From positions 1-64,000 of the forward strand of contig NZ_MSXW01000002.1 in NCBI RefSeq assembly GCF_001945445.1: DNA of 64,000 nucleotides, in the 5' to 3' direction. Below the pieces are notes generated by a model, which did no database searches, was not told the DNA's origin, and saw only the letters and a list, made by a program, of their open reading frames with translations. Within the stretch, counting starts at the first letter, position 1, and each line of letters opens with the position of its first letter. The translations under genes and the position numbers were made by a program. The stretch is from Pseudomonas sp. PA27(2017) (lineage in GTDB: Bacteria; Pseudomonadota; Gammaproteobacteria; Pseudomonadales; Pseudomonadaceae). Shown in pieces: positions 7,694 to 16,785 of the stretch.

Positions 7694-8889
7694 GGCTGCA
7701 CCGCCTTTGGCCGCTCGGCACGGCGTAGCAGTAACAGGCTCAGCCCCAGGCCAAGCAGCGACAGCAAGCCCGAGGCGAGAAACACCGCGCCGTAGTTATA
7801 GGCGGTGGCGACAAGGCCCATCAGGGGGCCGGCCACACCCAACGCCAGATCGAAGAACAGTGCGTAGGCGCCCAGTGCCGAACTGCGGCTGGCCGCTGGA
7901 ATGTTGCCGATCGCCTCGACGCCAAGCGCAGGATACACCAGCGACAGGCCGAAGCCGGTCAGCGCTGCGCCACACAGGGCCAGGGCTGGGATCGGTGCGA
8001 TCCACAGCAGCAACAGGCCGAGGGTTTCGATTGCCAGGCAAATGGTGGCAACGCGGTAGCCGCCGCGCCGCTCGATGGCACCTGCGAACAGCAGCCGCGC
8101 GGCGATGAAGGCCAGGCCGAATGCGCTCAGGCAATAGGCGGCGTGTTCCCAACCGAGGCTCGCATAATACAGGGTGACGAAGGTCGCCAGGGTGCCGAAA
8201 CCGATGGAGCCCAGGGCCAGCGCCAAGCCATTGGGGGCGATGGCCAGAAAGACGTTGTGAAACGGCAGGCGCTTGCCCTGGATGACCGGGATGGCCGGTT
8301 TGTCGCGTGCCACCCACAGCGCACCAAGGCTGAGCAGGGTGATGGCCGCGCCAATGCTCCACAGTCCCAACGTCGAAGCCATCAGCACGCCCAGTGGTGC
8401 GCCGATGGCGATGGCGCCGTAGGAGGCGATGCCGTTCCAGGAAATCACCCGGGCGGTATTCTCGGCGCCGACCCGGCCGATGCCCCAGGTGATCGAGCCG
8501 GTGCCGATCAGCGCCTGGGAAATACCCAGGGCGACGCGCCCGGCCAGCAGCAGACCCAGACCTATCGCGCCGGACGCCTCATGCAGGCTGGTCGCCGCCA
8601 GGGTCAGCACACCGCTGCCCAGGGTGCCAGCCAAGCCGTAGACCACCGCACGCTTGGGGCCGATCCGGTCGATCAGTATGCCGGTGATTGGCCGTGAAAC
8701 CAGGGTGACGAGGTACTGCAGGCTGATCACCAGGCCTGCCATCACCGAGCCGTAGCCCAGGTCATTGAGCACGAAACCGGGTAGCACCGCCAGGGGCAGG
8801 CCAACGCAGAGAAAGCCGATGAAGGTGAAGAACACCACGGCTAGAATTCGCGCGGTCTGGCCGGGTGCCTGGGGCTTGCGGGCGGTCAT
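7690..8889 (-). CDS. MFS transporter, YhhS/UPF0226-like
   Basis: The 399-residue protein has about 12 membrane helices and resembles E. coli YhhS along its length: IGLPLAVLPG, GLVISLQY, LSRP-like VSRPITG, RVISWNGI.SYGA and APLGV. The family is counted among drug or sugar efflux pumps, but the physiological substrate is unknown. Its ATG overlaps the LysR stop by 4 bases (ATGA) and its stop overlaps the YjbR-like gene, so all three are translationally coupled. Export of a compound linked to the LysR effector is plausible. Confidence 0.88.
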   Translation of the reverse strand: MTARKPQAPGQTARILAVVFFTFIGFLCVGLPLAVLPGFVLNDLGYGSVMAGLVISLQYLVTLVSRPITGILIDRIGPKRAVVYGLAGTLGSGVLTLAATSLHEASGAIGLGLLLAGRVALGISQALIGTGSITWGIGRVGAENTARVISWNGIASYGAIAIGAPLGVLMASTLGLWSIGAAITLLSLGALWVARDKPAIPVIQGKRLPFHNVFLAIAPNGLALALGSIGFGTLATFVTLYYASLGWEHAAYCLSAFGLAFIAARLLFAGAIERRGGYRVATICLAIETLGLLLLWIAPIPALALCGAALTGFGLSLVYPALGVEAIGNIPAASRSSALGAYALFFDLALGVAGPLMGLVATAYNYGAVFLASGLLSLLGLGLSLLLLRRAERPKAVQP

Positions 8890-9866
8890 CGGGTGTCCTG
8901 TACGGTGGAGTGGGGGATAACGTTATCAGGTTGGTCTGACTCTGTGCGAGCCAGGTCCGTTCCAGGCATCAGCCAGCCCTCGCTGCTGGCCTGGATCATA
9001 TGCTCGAGCCAGGCTCGAACGGCTGGCAGCATGCCGCGCCGGTGAGGGTATACGACCTGCAGGTGCCCGCCGGGCAGGTTCCAGTCTGGCAGCAGGCGCA
9101 CCAGACGGCCTGCCTGCAGATCGGTCATGCACTTGGTGTGCGGCAGCATGGTGAAGCCCAGCCCCTGTAGTGCGGCCTCGCGGCGGATATCGAAGTCTTC
9201 GATGCTCAGGCGTGCCTCCAGGGTCACTTCGCGGCGTGCGCCGGCTGAATTTCTGAGCAGGTGATGAATGCGTCTGTCGCTCGCCGCCGCGCCAAGTGCC
9301 GGCAACCGTTGCAGATCGTCGGGCGTGCGGATGTCCAGCCCCTGCAGCAATGCCGGAGCTGCTACCAGGTAAGCGGAGGCGGGCGCCAGCTGGCGGGCGA
9401 TCAGCGAGGGATCCTCGTCGTTCTGATCGCGCACACGCAACGCGACGTCGAGGCCCTCCTGCAGCAGGTCCACACGGCGGTTGGTCAGCACCACGTCGAG
9501 TTGCACCAGCGGGTACTTGGCCAGAAAACTGGTGATCACCGGGTGCAGCCCGGCGCGCGCCAGCTCGACAGGGCAGGACATGCGCACTCGCCCGCGTGGT
9601 TCGCTGCTCAGCGAGGCCACGGCCTCCTGCGCCTGTTCGGCTTCGAGCAGCATCGCCTGGCAATGTCGCAGATAGCGCTCGCCAGTTTCGGTCAGCGCCA
9701 GTTTGCGGGTGGTGCGCTGCAGCAGGCGCACGCCAAGGCGGGCCTCGAGTTCGGCCACACGCCGTGACAGGCGCGACTTGGGGATACCCAGCTGTTGGCC
9801 GGCGGCGCTGAAACCGCCGTGCTCGACCACCTTGGCGAAGTACATCAGATCGTTGAGATCCTGCAT
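8886..9866 (-). CDS. LysR-type transcriptional regulator
   Basis: The 326-residue protein has an N-terminal winged helix-turn-helix (LNDLMYFAKVVEHGGFSAAG, PKSRLSRRVAELE) and a LysR substrate-binding domain. The ATG at 9866 follows GGAGC by five bases; the open frame continues 18 codons upstream without a better signal. It is transcribed divergently from azoR and in one operon with the MFS gene. Following the usual LysR logic it probably controls azoR and itself from the 140-bp gap. LysR regulators next to azoreductase-like genes often respond to quinones or electrophiles; that is inference here. Confidence 0.92.
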   Translation of the reverse strand: MQDLNDLMYFAKVVEHGGFSAAGQQLGIPKSRLSRRVAELEARLGVRLLQRTTRKLALTETGERYLRHCQAMLLEAEQAQEAVASLSSEPRGRVRMSCPVELARAGLHPVITSFLAKYPLVQLDVVLTNRRVDLLQEGLDVALRVRDQNDEDPSLIARQLAPASAYLVAAPALLQGLDIRTPDDLQRLPALGAAASDRRIHHLLRNSAGARREVTLEARLSIEDFDIRREAALQGLGFTMLPHTKCMTDLQAGRLVRLLPDWNLPGGHLQVVYPHRRGMLPAVRAWLEHMIQASSEGWLMPGTDLARTESDQPDNVIPHSTVQDTR

Positions 9867-9897
9867 GAAAGCTCCAGGCCTGTAAAAAACACGGGTT

Positions 9898-9913
9898 GTT
9901 CTACTGGTGGAAC
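9898..9913. promoter_or_regulatory. Candidate LysR operator between lysR and azoR
   Basis: GTTCTAC-TG-GTGGAAC is an inverted repeat with 6 of 7 matching pairs. It lies 32 bp from the LysR start and about 93 bp from azoR. Its size and position suit a LysR recognition site. No experimental consensus is available to me. Confidence 0.35.
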
Positions 9914-10006
9914 GCATCATCGCATTTTTACGGGCTAATCAGTGATTGGCTCCATTGATAGGATTAACCCATCGAACAGTCACCGACCTCTTTCAAGGAG
10001 CGCTTC

Positions 10007-10615
10007 ATGAAACTTCTGCACCTCGATTCCAGCATTCTTGGCGATGCCTCCGCCTCCCGCCAGCTCAGCGCAGCGGTCACCGAAGCCTGGAAGAACAGCC
10101 AGGCCGATGTTCAGGTTACCTACCGTGACCTGGCCAGCGATGCGCTGAGCCACCTCTCTGCGGCCAGCTTTGTGGCTGGTGGCACCCCGGCCGAGCTGCG
10201 CGACGCCGCCCAGGCTCACGAAGTGGCCCTGGCCGAAGCGACCCTGGAAGAATTTCTGGCAGCCGACGCCATCGTGATTGGCGCGCCGATGTACAACTTC
10301 ACCGTGCCGACTCAACTCAAGGCCTGGATCGACCGTATTGCGGTCGCTGGCAAGACCTTCTCTTACACTGAGAATGGCCCGCAAGGTCTGGCCGGTGGCA
10401 AGAAAGTGGTCATCGCCTCGACTGCCGGTGGCATTCATGCCGGCCAGGCCAGTGGCCAGGCCCATGAGGACTACCTGATTCTGGTGCTGCGCTTCCTGGG
10501 CATCACCGATATCGAAGTGGTGCGGGCAGAAGGCCTGGCATACGGCGAGGAGCCGAAAGCCAATGCACTGCGCAGTGCCCATGCGCAGATCGACGGCTTG
10601 TTCGCTGCCGCCTGA
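10007..10615 (+). CDS. azoR: FMN-dependent NADH-azoreductase
   Basis: AzoR enzymes use NADH and FMN to reduce quinones and azo compounds by two electrons in the cytoplasm. The 202-residue protein has the flavodoxin-like start ([17 protein letters not shown]), the FMN-binding block [17 protein letters not shown], and the STAGGIHAG loop. The length equals that of P. aeruginosa azoreductases. AAGGAGCG stands seven bases before the ATG. It is divergent from a LysR regulator that probably controls it. Confidence 0.94.
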   Translation: MKLLHLDSSILGDASASRQLSAAVTEAWKNSQADVQVTYRDLASDALSHLSAASFVAGGTPAELRDAAQAHEVALAEATLEEFLAADAIVIGAPMYNFTVPTQLKAWIDRIAVAGKTFSYTENGPQGLAGGKKVVIASTAGGIHAGQASGQAHEDYLILVLRFLGITDIEVVRAEGLAYGEEPKANALRSAHAQIDGLFAAA

Positions 10616-10726
10616 TCCAGTGTTCGCTCGCGGCGTTCGGGTTTCCCCGGCGCCGCAAATGTGCTTCCTTGTGCTCGGGCGCAGCATTGGCTGCCATCAC
10701 TGGGTACAGACAGAAGGAATCACGCG

Positions 10727-11506
10727 ATGAGGAAATCACTGTTGTCGGCAGCGTTGCTGGGCTTGGCCGGATTGGCCGAGGCGGGGGTGGTGGTCAAGAA
10801 CGTCCCCTACGAGATCGATGGCCAGCCATTCGAAGGTAAGCTCGTTTACGACGATGCGGTCAGCGACCCGCGTCCGGGCCTTCTGATGGTGCCGAACTGG
10901 TTGGGCGTCACTGACGCGTCCGCCGAAAAGGCCGCCCGGGCCGCCGGCGACAAGTACGTGGTGTTCGTGGCCGACATGTACGGCAAGAGCATTCGCCCCA
11001 GCAACGCCGACGAGGCAAAGCAGGCGGCGACGACCGTGCGCAGCGACCGTGCGTTGATGCGCAAGCGTGCCCAGGCGGCAGTCGATGTACTCAAGGCGCA
11101 AACCAGCCAGGTCGCTCTGGATACCGCCAGGCTCGGCGCGATCGGCTTCTGCTTCGGCGGCGGCACCGTCCTCGAACTGGCCCGCTCGGGTGCGCCACTC
11201 AAAGCCTTCGTGTCTTTCCACGGTAACCTGGATACGCCCAATCCCGCTGATGCCAACAACATCAAGGCACCGGTGCTGGTGCTGCATGGGGCGGATGACC
11301 CGGCAGTGCCGCCGGCGCAGGTCGACGGGTTCATGAAGGAAATGAAGGCCGCCAAGGTGGATTGGCAATTGGTCAGCTACGGCGGGGCCGTGCATTCGTT
11401 CACCGATCCCCTGGCCAACACCCCAGGCAGCAATCAGTACCATCCACTGGTGGCGGCTCGGGCATTCAAGGCCATGGATAATCTGCTCGACGAAGTGTTC
11501 GAGTAA
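10727..11506 (+). CDS. Exported dienelactone hydrolase family protein
   Basis: The 259-residue alpha/beta hydrolase has a cleavable signal peptide (about 1-19, ending LAEAG). The DLH triad is visible: Cys142 in GFCFGGG, Asp190 or 191 in HGADDP, and His223 in AVHSFTDP. True dienelactone hydrolases are cytoplasmic and act in chloroaromatic degradation. The export signal and the lack of catabolic neighbours suggest a different ester substrate in the periplasm. It begins 111 bp after azoR and ends at a bidirectional terminator. Confidence 0.9.
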   Translation: MRKSLLSAALLGLAGLAEAGVVVKNVPYEIDGQPFEGKLVYDDAVSDPRPGLLMVPNWLGVTDASAEKAARAAGDKYVVFVADMYGKSIRPSNADEAKQAATTVRSDRALMRKRAQAAVDVLKAQTSQVALDTARLGAIGFCFGGGTVLELARSGAPLKAFVSFHGNLDTPNPADANNIKAPVLVLHGADDPAVPPAQVDGFMKEMKAAKVDWQLVSYGGAVHSFTDPLANTPGSNQYHPLVAARAFKAMDNLLDEVFE

Positions 11507-11522
11507 CGCGAAAAACGCGAAA

Positions 11523-11558
11523 ATAAAGGGGGAAGGCCGTGTGGCCTTCCCCCTTTAT
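11523..11558. terminator. Bidirectional terminator between convergent genes
   Basis: ATAAAGGGGGAAGGCC (11523-11538) pairs perfectly with GGCCTTCCCCCTTTAT (11543-11558) around a 4-base loop. The A-rich left and T-rich right sides serve both the hydrolase gene on the plus strand and the DUF4394 gene on the minus strand. Confidence 0.9.
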
Positions 11559-11562
11559 CGTC

Positions 11563-12348
11563 TTACTTGGCTGGTAGAACGGCGATGTCGATGATGTCGT
11601 GGGGCAGGTTCTTGATCTCGCCCAGGGCTGTGGCCTTGCCCGTTTCCAGGTTGATCTGATGCAACGTGGTGCCGGTCAGCAGATAGGCGGTATTGCCGCC
11701 CTTGCCATCGCTCTTGATGTCCAGCGCGGCGCTCTTCAGGTCGTCGGCGATCTTGCCAACCACCTGCTGGATGCCGTCATTTGGCGGGTTCTGCAGCATC
11801 AGGTTGCCGGTCGCCAGGTCGACGGTGTACAGCGCCGTCTTCTCGGTACCCTTGTAGGCGTTGGTGTACGCACCGGCTAATACCTTGGGCGTCTTGCCGG
11901 CGTACGGGCCGTCCTTCGCGTAGGCGACCTTGCCGTCCACCACTACTTCACCGCTCTCGACATTGACGCGCAGGCTGGTGCCATCGGCTGCCAGCAAGCG
12001 CAGGCGGTCAGCGACCGGGTTGAAGTCGACCACGGCCTGGCCGTTGCCCGGCAGCGCCTGGCTGAGCTTGGCGGCCTTGGTGGCCGCGCCACTCTTGGCA
12101 TCGATGGTGTAGAGCTGGCCGGCGTCATCCAGGCCGTAGATCGAGCCATTGGCCGGGCGTACATCGATGCCGCGCAAGCTGGAGACACCGCTGAGCTTCA
12201 CATCGGAAGCGACGGCGAGGGTCTTGGTATCGAGGTGCAGCAGTTTGCCGTCCGCACTCAGGGCCAGCAGGTCGTCGGCGTTGGCGGTGGCGCAGCCCAG
12301 GGCGGCAGCAGTGATGGCGATACCGAGCACTTTCTTGGAAATGTTCAT
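11563..12348 (-). CDS. DUF4394 exported protein
   Basis: The 261-residue protein has a signal peptide (about 1-24, ending ATANA). The rest repeats short beta-strand units (LLALSADGKLLHLD, GSIYGLDDAGQLYTID, ALYTVDLATGNLML), suggesting a beta-propeller as in DUF4394 proteins. The function is unknown. The ATG at 12348 follows GAGAGGA. A promoter-like box 79 bp upstream is the same as that in front of the sigma factor gene, so it is the likely target of the ECF sigma factor encoded next to it. Confidence 0.85.
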   Translation of the reverse strand: MNISKKVLGIAITAAALGCATANADDLLALSADGKLLHLDTKTLAVASDVKLSGVSSLRGIDVRPANGSIYGLDDAGQLYTIDAKSGAATKAAKLSQALPGNGQAVVDFNPVADRLRLLAADGTSLRVNVESGEVVVDGKVAYAKDGPYAGKTPKVLAGAYTNAYKGTEKTALYTVDLATGNLMLQNPPNDGIQQVVGKIADDLKSAALDIKSDGKGGNTAYLLTGTTLHQINLETGKATALGEIKNLPHDIIDIAVLPAK

Positions 12349-12426
12349 GAGCGTCCTCTCTATGGGTAAGGCGCGAAGGTTTCTTCGCGCTGGCATCCAG
12401 GCACCGTGGTAGAGCACCTGATAGTC

Positions 12427-12452
12427 ATACCCAGGAGGTCGCTCGGCAGATG
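12427..12452 (-). promoter_or_regulatory. Candidate ECF promoter of the DUF4394 gene
   Basis: On the minus strand CATCT (12448-12452) and GGTAT (12427-12431) are separated by exactly 16 bases. The same pair with the same spacing precedes the sigma gene at 13778-13803, while the spacer sequences differ. That pattern is expected of -35 and -10 elements read by one sigma factor. A GGCAGATG/CATCTGCC inverted repeat overlaps the -35 part. Confidence 0.55.
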
Positions 12453-12483
12453 TCGATTGAAACATCTGGTTGCATCTGCCGGC

Positions 12484-13188
12484 TCAGTTCATTGCCGTGG
12501 TGACTGCGCGGCCGATATACAGCACCTCCCCGGTGGGCCTGTTCGAGGGCGAGCCACCGGACGGTTCGAGGGTCAGCTCGAACAACTGGCCAGCCTGTAC
12601 CGCACCGATCTGCTCGGCGGACAGGGTCAGCGGTTCGCCCGGCTCGACGAGACCCAGTGAGCGCGGGCCGTCCTTCGGATCGACCAGCGTCCAGAATTGC
12701 ACCGAGCGATTCGCCGCGATCTGATCTTCATGCAACGGCTCCAGCAGCAGCGTACCGCTGGCATCGATGTGCACCACCCAGCCTGGCGCCGCCGCCTCAC
12801 CGGGCGGCTGCAACACAGCGGTATAGCTCGTCGAGGGCGTATCGGCCGGCCACGGCACTGGCAGCAGGGCGATGATCAGGGCGAGCGCCAAGGCTGCGCT
12901 GGTCAGGCGCCAGGTGGAGAGGTTCGACCACCAGTGGCGCCAGACGCTGGGCCGCGGCCCCAGCTCCAGAGTCTGCTGGATGCGCGACCAGAGGCCGGGC
13001 GAGGGCGCACTTGGGGGCAGCCGGTCACTGAGTTCGAGAAAATGCTGCTCCCATTCCAGGGCCATGGCGGCTGCCTGCGGGTCGCGTTCGATCAACTCGG
13101 CAACTTCGTGGGCCTGCTCTTGCTCGAGCAGACCAAGAACGTATTCACCGATAAGCGCTCGGCGTTCTGCGGGGTCAGTGCTGATCAT
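12484..13188 (-). CDS. RskA-like anti-sigma factor
   Basis: The 234-residue protein has a cytoplasmic N-terminal region that starts like anti-sigma domains (RALIGEYVLGLL, then AHEVAELIERDP), one membrane helix (about 94-112) and a periplasmic RskA-type domain. The N-terminal part has no cysteines, so it is not a zinc-binding (ZAS) type and probably does not sense redox directly. It would hold the ECF sigma factor inactive until an envelope or periplasmic signal triggers its release or proteolysis. Its ATG overlaps the sigma factor stop (ATGA), so the pair is co-translated. Confidence 0.88.
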   Translation of the reverse strand: MISTDPAERRALIGEYVLGLLEQEQAHEVAELIERDPQAAAMALEWEQHFLELSDRLPPSAPSPGLWSRIQQTLELGPRPSVWRHWWSNLSTWRLTSAALALALIIALLPVPWPADTPSTSYTAVLQPPGEAAAPGWVVHIDASGTLLLEPLHEDQIAANRSVQFWTLVDPKDGPRSLGLVEPGEPLTLSAEQIGAVQAGQLFELTLEPSGGSPSNRPTGEVLYIGRAVTTAMN

Positions 13189-13733
13189 CGTTGCAAACAC
13201 TCCTGCAGTGCGCGCAACCCGCTACGAATGCGCCCTTTGATGGTGCCCAGTGGCGTGGTCAGCCGCTCGGCGATCTGCTCGTGAGTCAGCCCGCGGTAGA
13301 ACGCCAGCAGAACCGGATGGCGCCGCGGGCGCTCGAGCTTCTGCAGGCAGGCGCGCAGGTGACGCCTGTCCGACTGCTGTTCGTGCTGCTGAGCGGCCGA
13401 CGGGCTTTCGTCGATCAGGTGATCGGCGATGTCGTCGCCAAGCGTTACGGTGCGGCCGCGCTGGCGCAACTGATTCAGGGCGCGGTAACGCAGAATGCTG
13501 TAGATCCACGCCCGCCCGCTGCCCAGGGAGCGCTGAAAGCGCCCGGCATTGCGCCAGATCTGCACGAAGGCATCGTGCAGGCAATCTTGCGCCGCGTCGC
13601 GCTGGCCCAGCAGGCTGATGGCCAGCCCGAGCATCTGTGCCGACTCCTGGCGATACAGCGCCTGGAATGCGCGCTCGTCATGGTGCGCGCAGGCTTCCAG
13701 AATACTGTCGTAATCGAACATCGGGTCAGACAT
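13185..13733 (-). CDS. ECF RNA polymerase sigma factor
   Basis: The 182-residue protein has sigma region 2 (ALYRQESAQMLGLAISLL, DCLHDAFVQIWRNA, AWIYSILRYRALNQLR) and region 4 (LLAFYRGLTHEQIAERLTTPLGTIKGRIRSGL). With an RskA-like partner it belongs to the SigK-like ECF class. The ATG at 13733 follows AGGA by eight bases. It is first in the sigma/anti-sigma/DUF4394 cluster. The box at 13778-13803 suggests that it transcribes its own gene. Confidence 0.92.
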   Translation of the reverse strand: MSDPMFDYDSILEACAHHDERAFQALYRQESAQMLGLAISLLGQRDAAQDCLHDAFVQIWRNAGRFQRSLGSGRAWIYSILRYRALNQLRQRGRTVTLGDDIADHLIDESPSAAQQHEQQSDRRHLRACLQKLERPRRHPVLLAFYRGLTHEQIAERLTTPLGTIKGRIRSGLRALQECLQR

Positions 13734-13777
13734 GCCGTCATCCTGTGCTGGGCTGCGTCCTGAAGGTGACAAGGGTT

Positions 13778-13803
13778 ATACCCGAGACCAGGCGGTTTAG
13801 ATG
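13778..13803 (-). promoter_or_regulatory. Candidate autoregulated ECF promoter of the sigma gene
   Basis: CATCT (13799-13803) and GGTAT (13778-13782) are spaced by 16 bases on the minus strand, as in front of the DUF4394 gene. The leader to the ATG would be about 40 nt. Confidence 0.55.
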
Positions 13804-13915
13804 TGTCGGTAATGAAACAATTGGTCTCGCCAATGGCACGATAGCGGAGGTCGATAGCCTGAACTTGCGCGAAGCGCGTGCAGTCTATGCTGCTCAATGA
13901 CCGAGGAACGTCTGC

Positions 13916-14944
13916 ATGCGCCTGATTCGTCTGGGTTTTTTATTGTCGGCAGGCCTGCTGGCGAGTGTTGTAGACGCGCGTGAGTATCGATACACCGACG
14001 CCCATTTGCATTACGTGGATTTCTTCCAGGAAAGCGCCGGCATGGACATGCTGCTCAAGCGCATGGACGAGTCCAAGGTCGATCACGTGATGTTCTCGGG
14101 CATCCCGGTTGCCAAGAAATGGCACGAAGATGAACCCAAGCGCCCACGCTATTACGCCGGTGACGACGCAGCCGCCTATTGGTACAGCGCCACCGACGTG
14201 CTGATCGCTCACGCCTACAAACAGGTGCCCGAAGCGCAGCGCCACCGCTTTCATCCGTTTCTGTCCGGCTTCAACCCCAACGACAAGAACTCCGATTCCC
14301 ACATCCGTCGCATGCTGGAGCTCGATCCCGGGCTGTGGCAGGGCATCGGCGAGGTGTTCACTCGCCATGACGATCTCACTTCGCTGATCGAGGGCAGCAC
14401 GCCGCGGGCCAACAACGAGGCCATGACGCGCGTCTATCACCTGGCTGCCGAATACGACCTGCCAGTAATGATGCACTCCAACATCACCTCCAAGCGCGAG
14501 CGCAACCCGCTGTACCTGCAGGAGATCGAGGAGCCGCTGCGCAACCACCCGCATGTTCGCTTCATCTGGGCCCATGCCGGTACCAGCATGGAGATTCACC
14601 GCCACCAGGAGAAGCTGGAGTTTCTCTTCGACACCCTGGCGCGCATGCTGGAAAGCTATCCCAACCTGTATATCGACCTGTCCTGGACCATGCTCAGGCC
14701 TTACCTGACCGATGAAAGCGGCAACCCCGACCCCAAATGGGTAGAGCTGGTCGAGCGCTACCCCGATCGCTTCATGATCGGCTCCGACGTGGTGGGCCGC
14801 TTCGACAGCATGGGCGAGTACATGCACGGCTTCGACCGCTTCCTCGATGCGCTGCCCGAGGATGTCGCCCACAAGGTCGCCCGAGACAACTTCCTGTCCA
14901 TCCTGCCGCGCAAGGTGCAGGAGGCACTGCCCGCATCACGCTGA
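13916..14944 (+). CDS. Exported amidohydrolase family protein
   Basis: The 342-residue protein has a signal peptide (about 1-21) and an amidohydrolase-2 type TIM barrel. The metal-binding start is TDAHLHYVDF; later motifs are MMHSN, WAHAG and MIGSDVVGRF, giving the usual His/His/His/Asp set. Many members are decarboxylases or hydrolases of small acids; the export signal is unusual for those and the substrate is unknown. GAGGAA stands about seven bases before the ATG. It is divergent from the sigma factor gene. Confidence 0.85.
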   Translation: MRLIRLGFLLSAGLLASVVDAREYRYTDAHLHYVDFFQESAGMDMLLKRMDESKVDHVMFSGIPVAKKWHEDEPKRPRYYAGDDAAAYWYSATDVLIAHAYKQVPEAQRHRFHPFLSGFNPNDKNSDSHIRRMLELDPGLWQGIGEVFTRHDDLTSLIEGSTPRANNEAMTRVYHLAAEYDLPVMMHSNITSKRERNPLYLQEIEEPLRNHPHVRFIWAHAGTSMEIHRHQEKLEFLFDTLARMLESYPNLYIDLSWTMLRPYLTDESGNPDPKWVELVERYPDRFMIGSDVVGRFDSMGEYMHGFDRFLDALPEDVAHKVARDNFLSILPRKVQEALPASR

Positions 14945-15005
14945 ATGTCATCAGGTTGTCATCGCTGCGTCATAGCCTCGCGCCATTCCAATGGAGGAGC
15001 GTGAG

Positions 15006-15470
15006 ATGCAACATTTTCGATTCGCGACGATGACGGTGCTGCTGCTCGCCGCCGGCTTAACTCAAGCCGAGGTGCGGGTGCAAGGGCCTGTCGAGGCCGG
15101 CGTTTTCATCAGCCAGCACAGGGACTTTCAGCCGGGTGAGCGTGTGCTGACCCAGGCCAATCAGCAAATCGAGCAGACGACCGTGGTGCCTGCCAAACTG
15201 GGAACCAAGTTCGGGATGCGTTATACCCTGACCGGCAAGACGGTCGATGGCGAGCCCCTGACTTTGCTGTACCTCACGCCCGGCGTGGTTGGCGCTGACG
15301 GCCGGCGCCATGACAAGTTCGTGGTGACGCAGAAGCTGGTGCCCGATGCGTCTCGGGACGTCATGGCCTTCGAGTTTTCCGAGAACCATGAGGTGGTGCC
15401 GGGGGAGTGGCACTTCCTGCTGTTCCAGGGCGACCGCAAGCTGGCGGAGCAGCGTTTCGAAGTCCGCTGA
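15006..15470 (+). CDS. Small exported protein, DUF3859-like
   Basis: The 154-residue protein has a signal peptide (about 1-21, ending LTQAE). The mature part is beta-rich (VRVQGPVEAGVF, KFGMRYTLTGK, WHFLLFQGDRKLAEQRF) and resembles an immunoglobulin-like DUF3859 domain; the family name is from memory and only moderately sure. No catalytic motif is visible. The ATG at 15006 follows GGAG. It lies 61 bp after the amidohydrolase and may share its transcript. Confidence 0.75.
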   Translation: MQHFRFATMTVLLLAAGLTQAEVRVQGPVEAGVFISQHRDFQPGERVLTQANQQIEQTTVVPAKLGTKFGMRYTLTGKTVDGEPLTLLYLTPGVVGADGRRHDKFVVTQKLVPDASRDVMAFEFSENHEVVPGEWHFLLFQGDRKLAEQRFEVR

Positions 15471-15507
15471 GCTGCAGCGATGGGATGATTTGCAGAAAGT
15501 CAGGCAT

Positions 15508-15536
15508 AAAAAACGGCGCCCGAGGGCGCCGTTTTT
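15508..15536. terminator. Bidirectional terminator before fabB
   Basis: AAAAACGGCGCCC pairs with GGGCGCCGTTTTT across a minimal loop. It separates the plus-strand DUF3859-like gene from the minus-strand fabB, which ends 17 bp to the right. Confidence 0.9.
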
Positions 15537-15552
15537 CGTGTCAGGCAACCGA

Positions 15553-16773
15553 TCAGTTGCCAGCCCAGCGCTTGAGTACCAGGGTGGCGTTGGTGCCACC
15601 GAAGCCGAAGCTGTTGGACATGATGGTGTCCAGCTTGGCGTTTTCGCGGGTCTCGCGCAGGATCGGCAGGTCAGCAACCGCCGGGTCCAGCTCTTCGATG
15701 TTGGCCGAAGCGGTGATGAAGTTGCCTTCCATCATCAGCAGGCAGTAGATCGCCTCATGCACGCCAGCGGCGCCCAGGCTGTGGCCCGACAGGCTCTTGG
15801 TGGAGCTGATGGCCGGGGCGTTGCCGGCGAACACTTCACGAATACCTTTGATTTCCGCGACGTCGCCGACCGGAGTCGAGGTGCCGTGGGTGTTGAGGTA
15901 GTCGATCGGGGCATCAACGGTGGCCAGCGCCTGCTGCATGCAGCGCACCGCGCCTTCGCCGCTCGGAGCGACCATGTCGTAGCCATCGGAAGTCGCGCCG
16001 TAGCCGACGATTTCAGCGTAGATCTTGGCTCCGCGAGCCAGTGCGTGCTCCAGCTCCTCGACCACGACCATGCCACCGCCGCCGGCGATGACGAAACCGT
16101 CACGGTTGGCATCGTAGGCACGAGACGCTTTTTCCGGCGTGTCGTTGTACTGGGTGGAGAGGGCGCCCATGGCATCGAACAGGCAGCTCTGGCTCCAGTG
16201 CTCTTCTTCACCACCACCGGCGAAGACCACGTCCTGCTTGCCGAGCTGGATCTGCTCCATGGCCTGGCCGATGCAGTGGGCACTGGTGGCGCACGCCGAG
16301 GAGATCGAGAAGTTGACGCCCTTGATCTTGAACGGGGTAGCCAGGCAAGCCGAAACGGTGCTGCCCATGGTGCGGGTAACGCGGTACGGGCCAACACGCT
16401 TGACGCCTTTCTCGCGCAGGGTGTCGATGGCTTCCATCTGATTCAGCGTGGAGGCCCCGCCGGAGCCGGCGATCAGGCCGGTACGCGGGTTCGATACCTG
16501 CTCTTCGCTAAGGCCCGAGTCCTTGATTGCCTGCTCCATCGCCAGGTAGGCATAGGCAGCGGCATCACCCATGAAGCGGAACAGCTTGCGGTCGATCAAC
16601 TCTTCCAGGTTCAGGTCGACAGAGCCCGATACGTGGCTGCGCAGACCCTTCTCGGCGTATTCCGGATTGAAGCGGATACCGGGGCGGCCAGCGCGAAGGT
16701 TGGCGGAGACGGTTTCTTTGTCATTGCCCAGGCAGGAAACGATGCCTAGACCGGTAATAACGACGCGACGCAT
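15553..16773 (-). CDS. fabB: Beta-ketoacyl-ACP synthase I FabB
   Basis: FabB elongates unsaturated acyl-ACP made by FabA and is required for unsaturated fatty acid synthesis. The 406-residue protein has the active-site Cys161 (SSACATS) and the two histidines His296 ([10 protein letters not shown]) and His331 ([10 protein letters not shown]). The length is standard. It lies 12 bp after fabA on the minus strand and shares its mRNA and regulation. Confidence 0.98.
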   Translation of the reverse strand: MRRVVITGLGIVSCLGNDKETVSANLRAGRPGIRFNPEYAEKGLRSHVSGSVDLNLEELIDRKLFRFMGDAAAYAYLAMEQAIKDSGLSEEQVSNPRTGLIAGSGGASTLNQMEAIDTLREKGVKRVGPYRVTRTMGSTVSACLATPFKIKGVNFSISSACATSAHCIGQAMEQIQLGKQDVVFAGGGEEEHWSQSCLFDAMGALSTQYNDTPEKASRAYDANRDGFVIAGGGGMVVVEELEHALARGAKIYAEIVGYGATSDGYDMVAPSGEGAVRCMQQALATVDAPIDYLNTHGTSTPVGDVAEIKGIREVFAGNAPAISSTKSLSGHSLGAAGVHEAIYCLLMMEGNFITASANIEELDPAVADLPILRETRENAKLDTIMSNSFGFGGTNATLVLKRWAGN

Positions 16774-16785
16774 GGAAAGGATCCT

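Noticed and set aside
9867-10006. Several T-N11-A sites as LysR boxes
   Set aside because: Many such matches arise by chance; only the 16-bp near-palindrome at 9898 was kept as a candidate.
11563-15470. Sigma/anti-sigma cluster as a mobile island
   Set aside because: Base composition and codon use match the neighbours, and no integrase, repeats or tRNA border it.
15346-16749. Open frame of 467 codons on the plus strand
   Set aside because: It lies opposite fabB, whose active-site residues are all intact.
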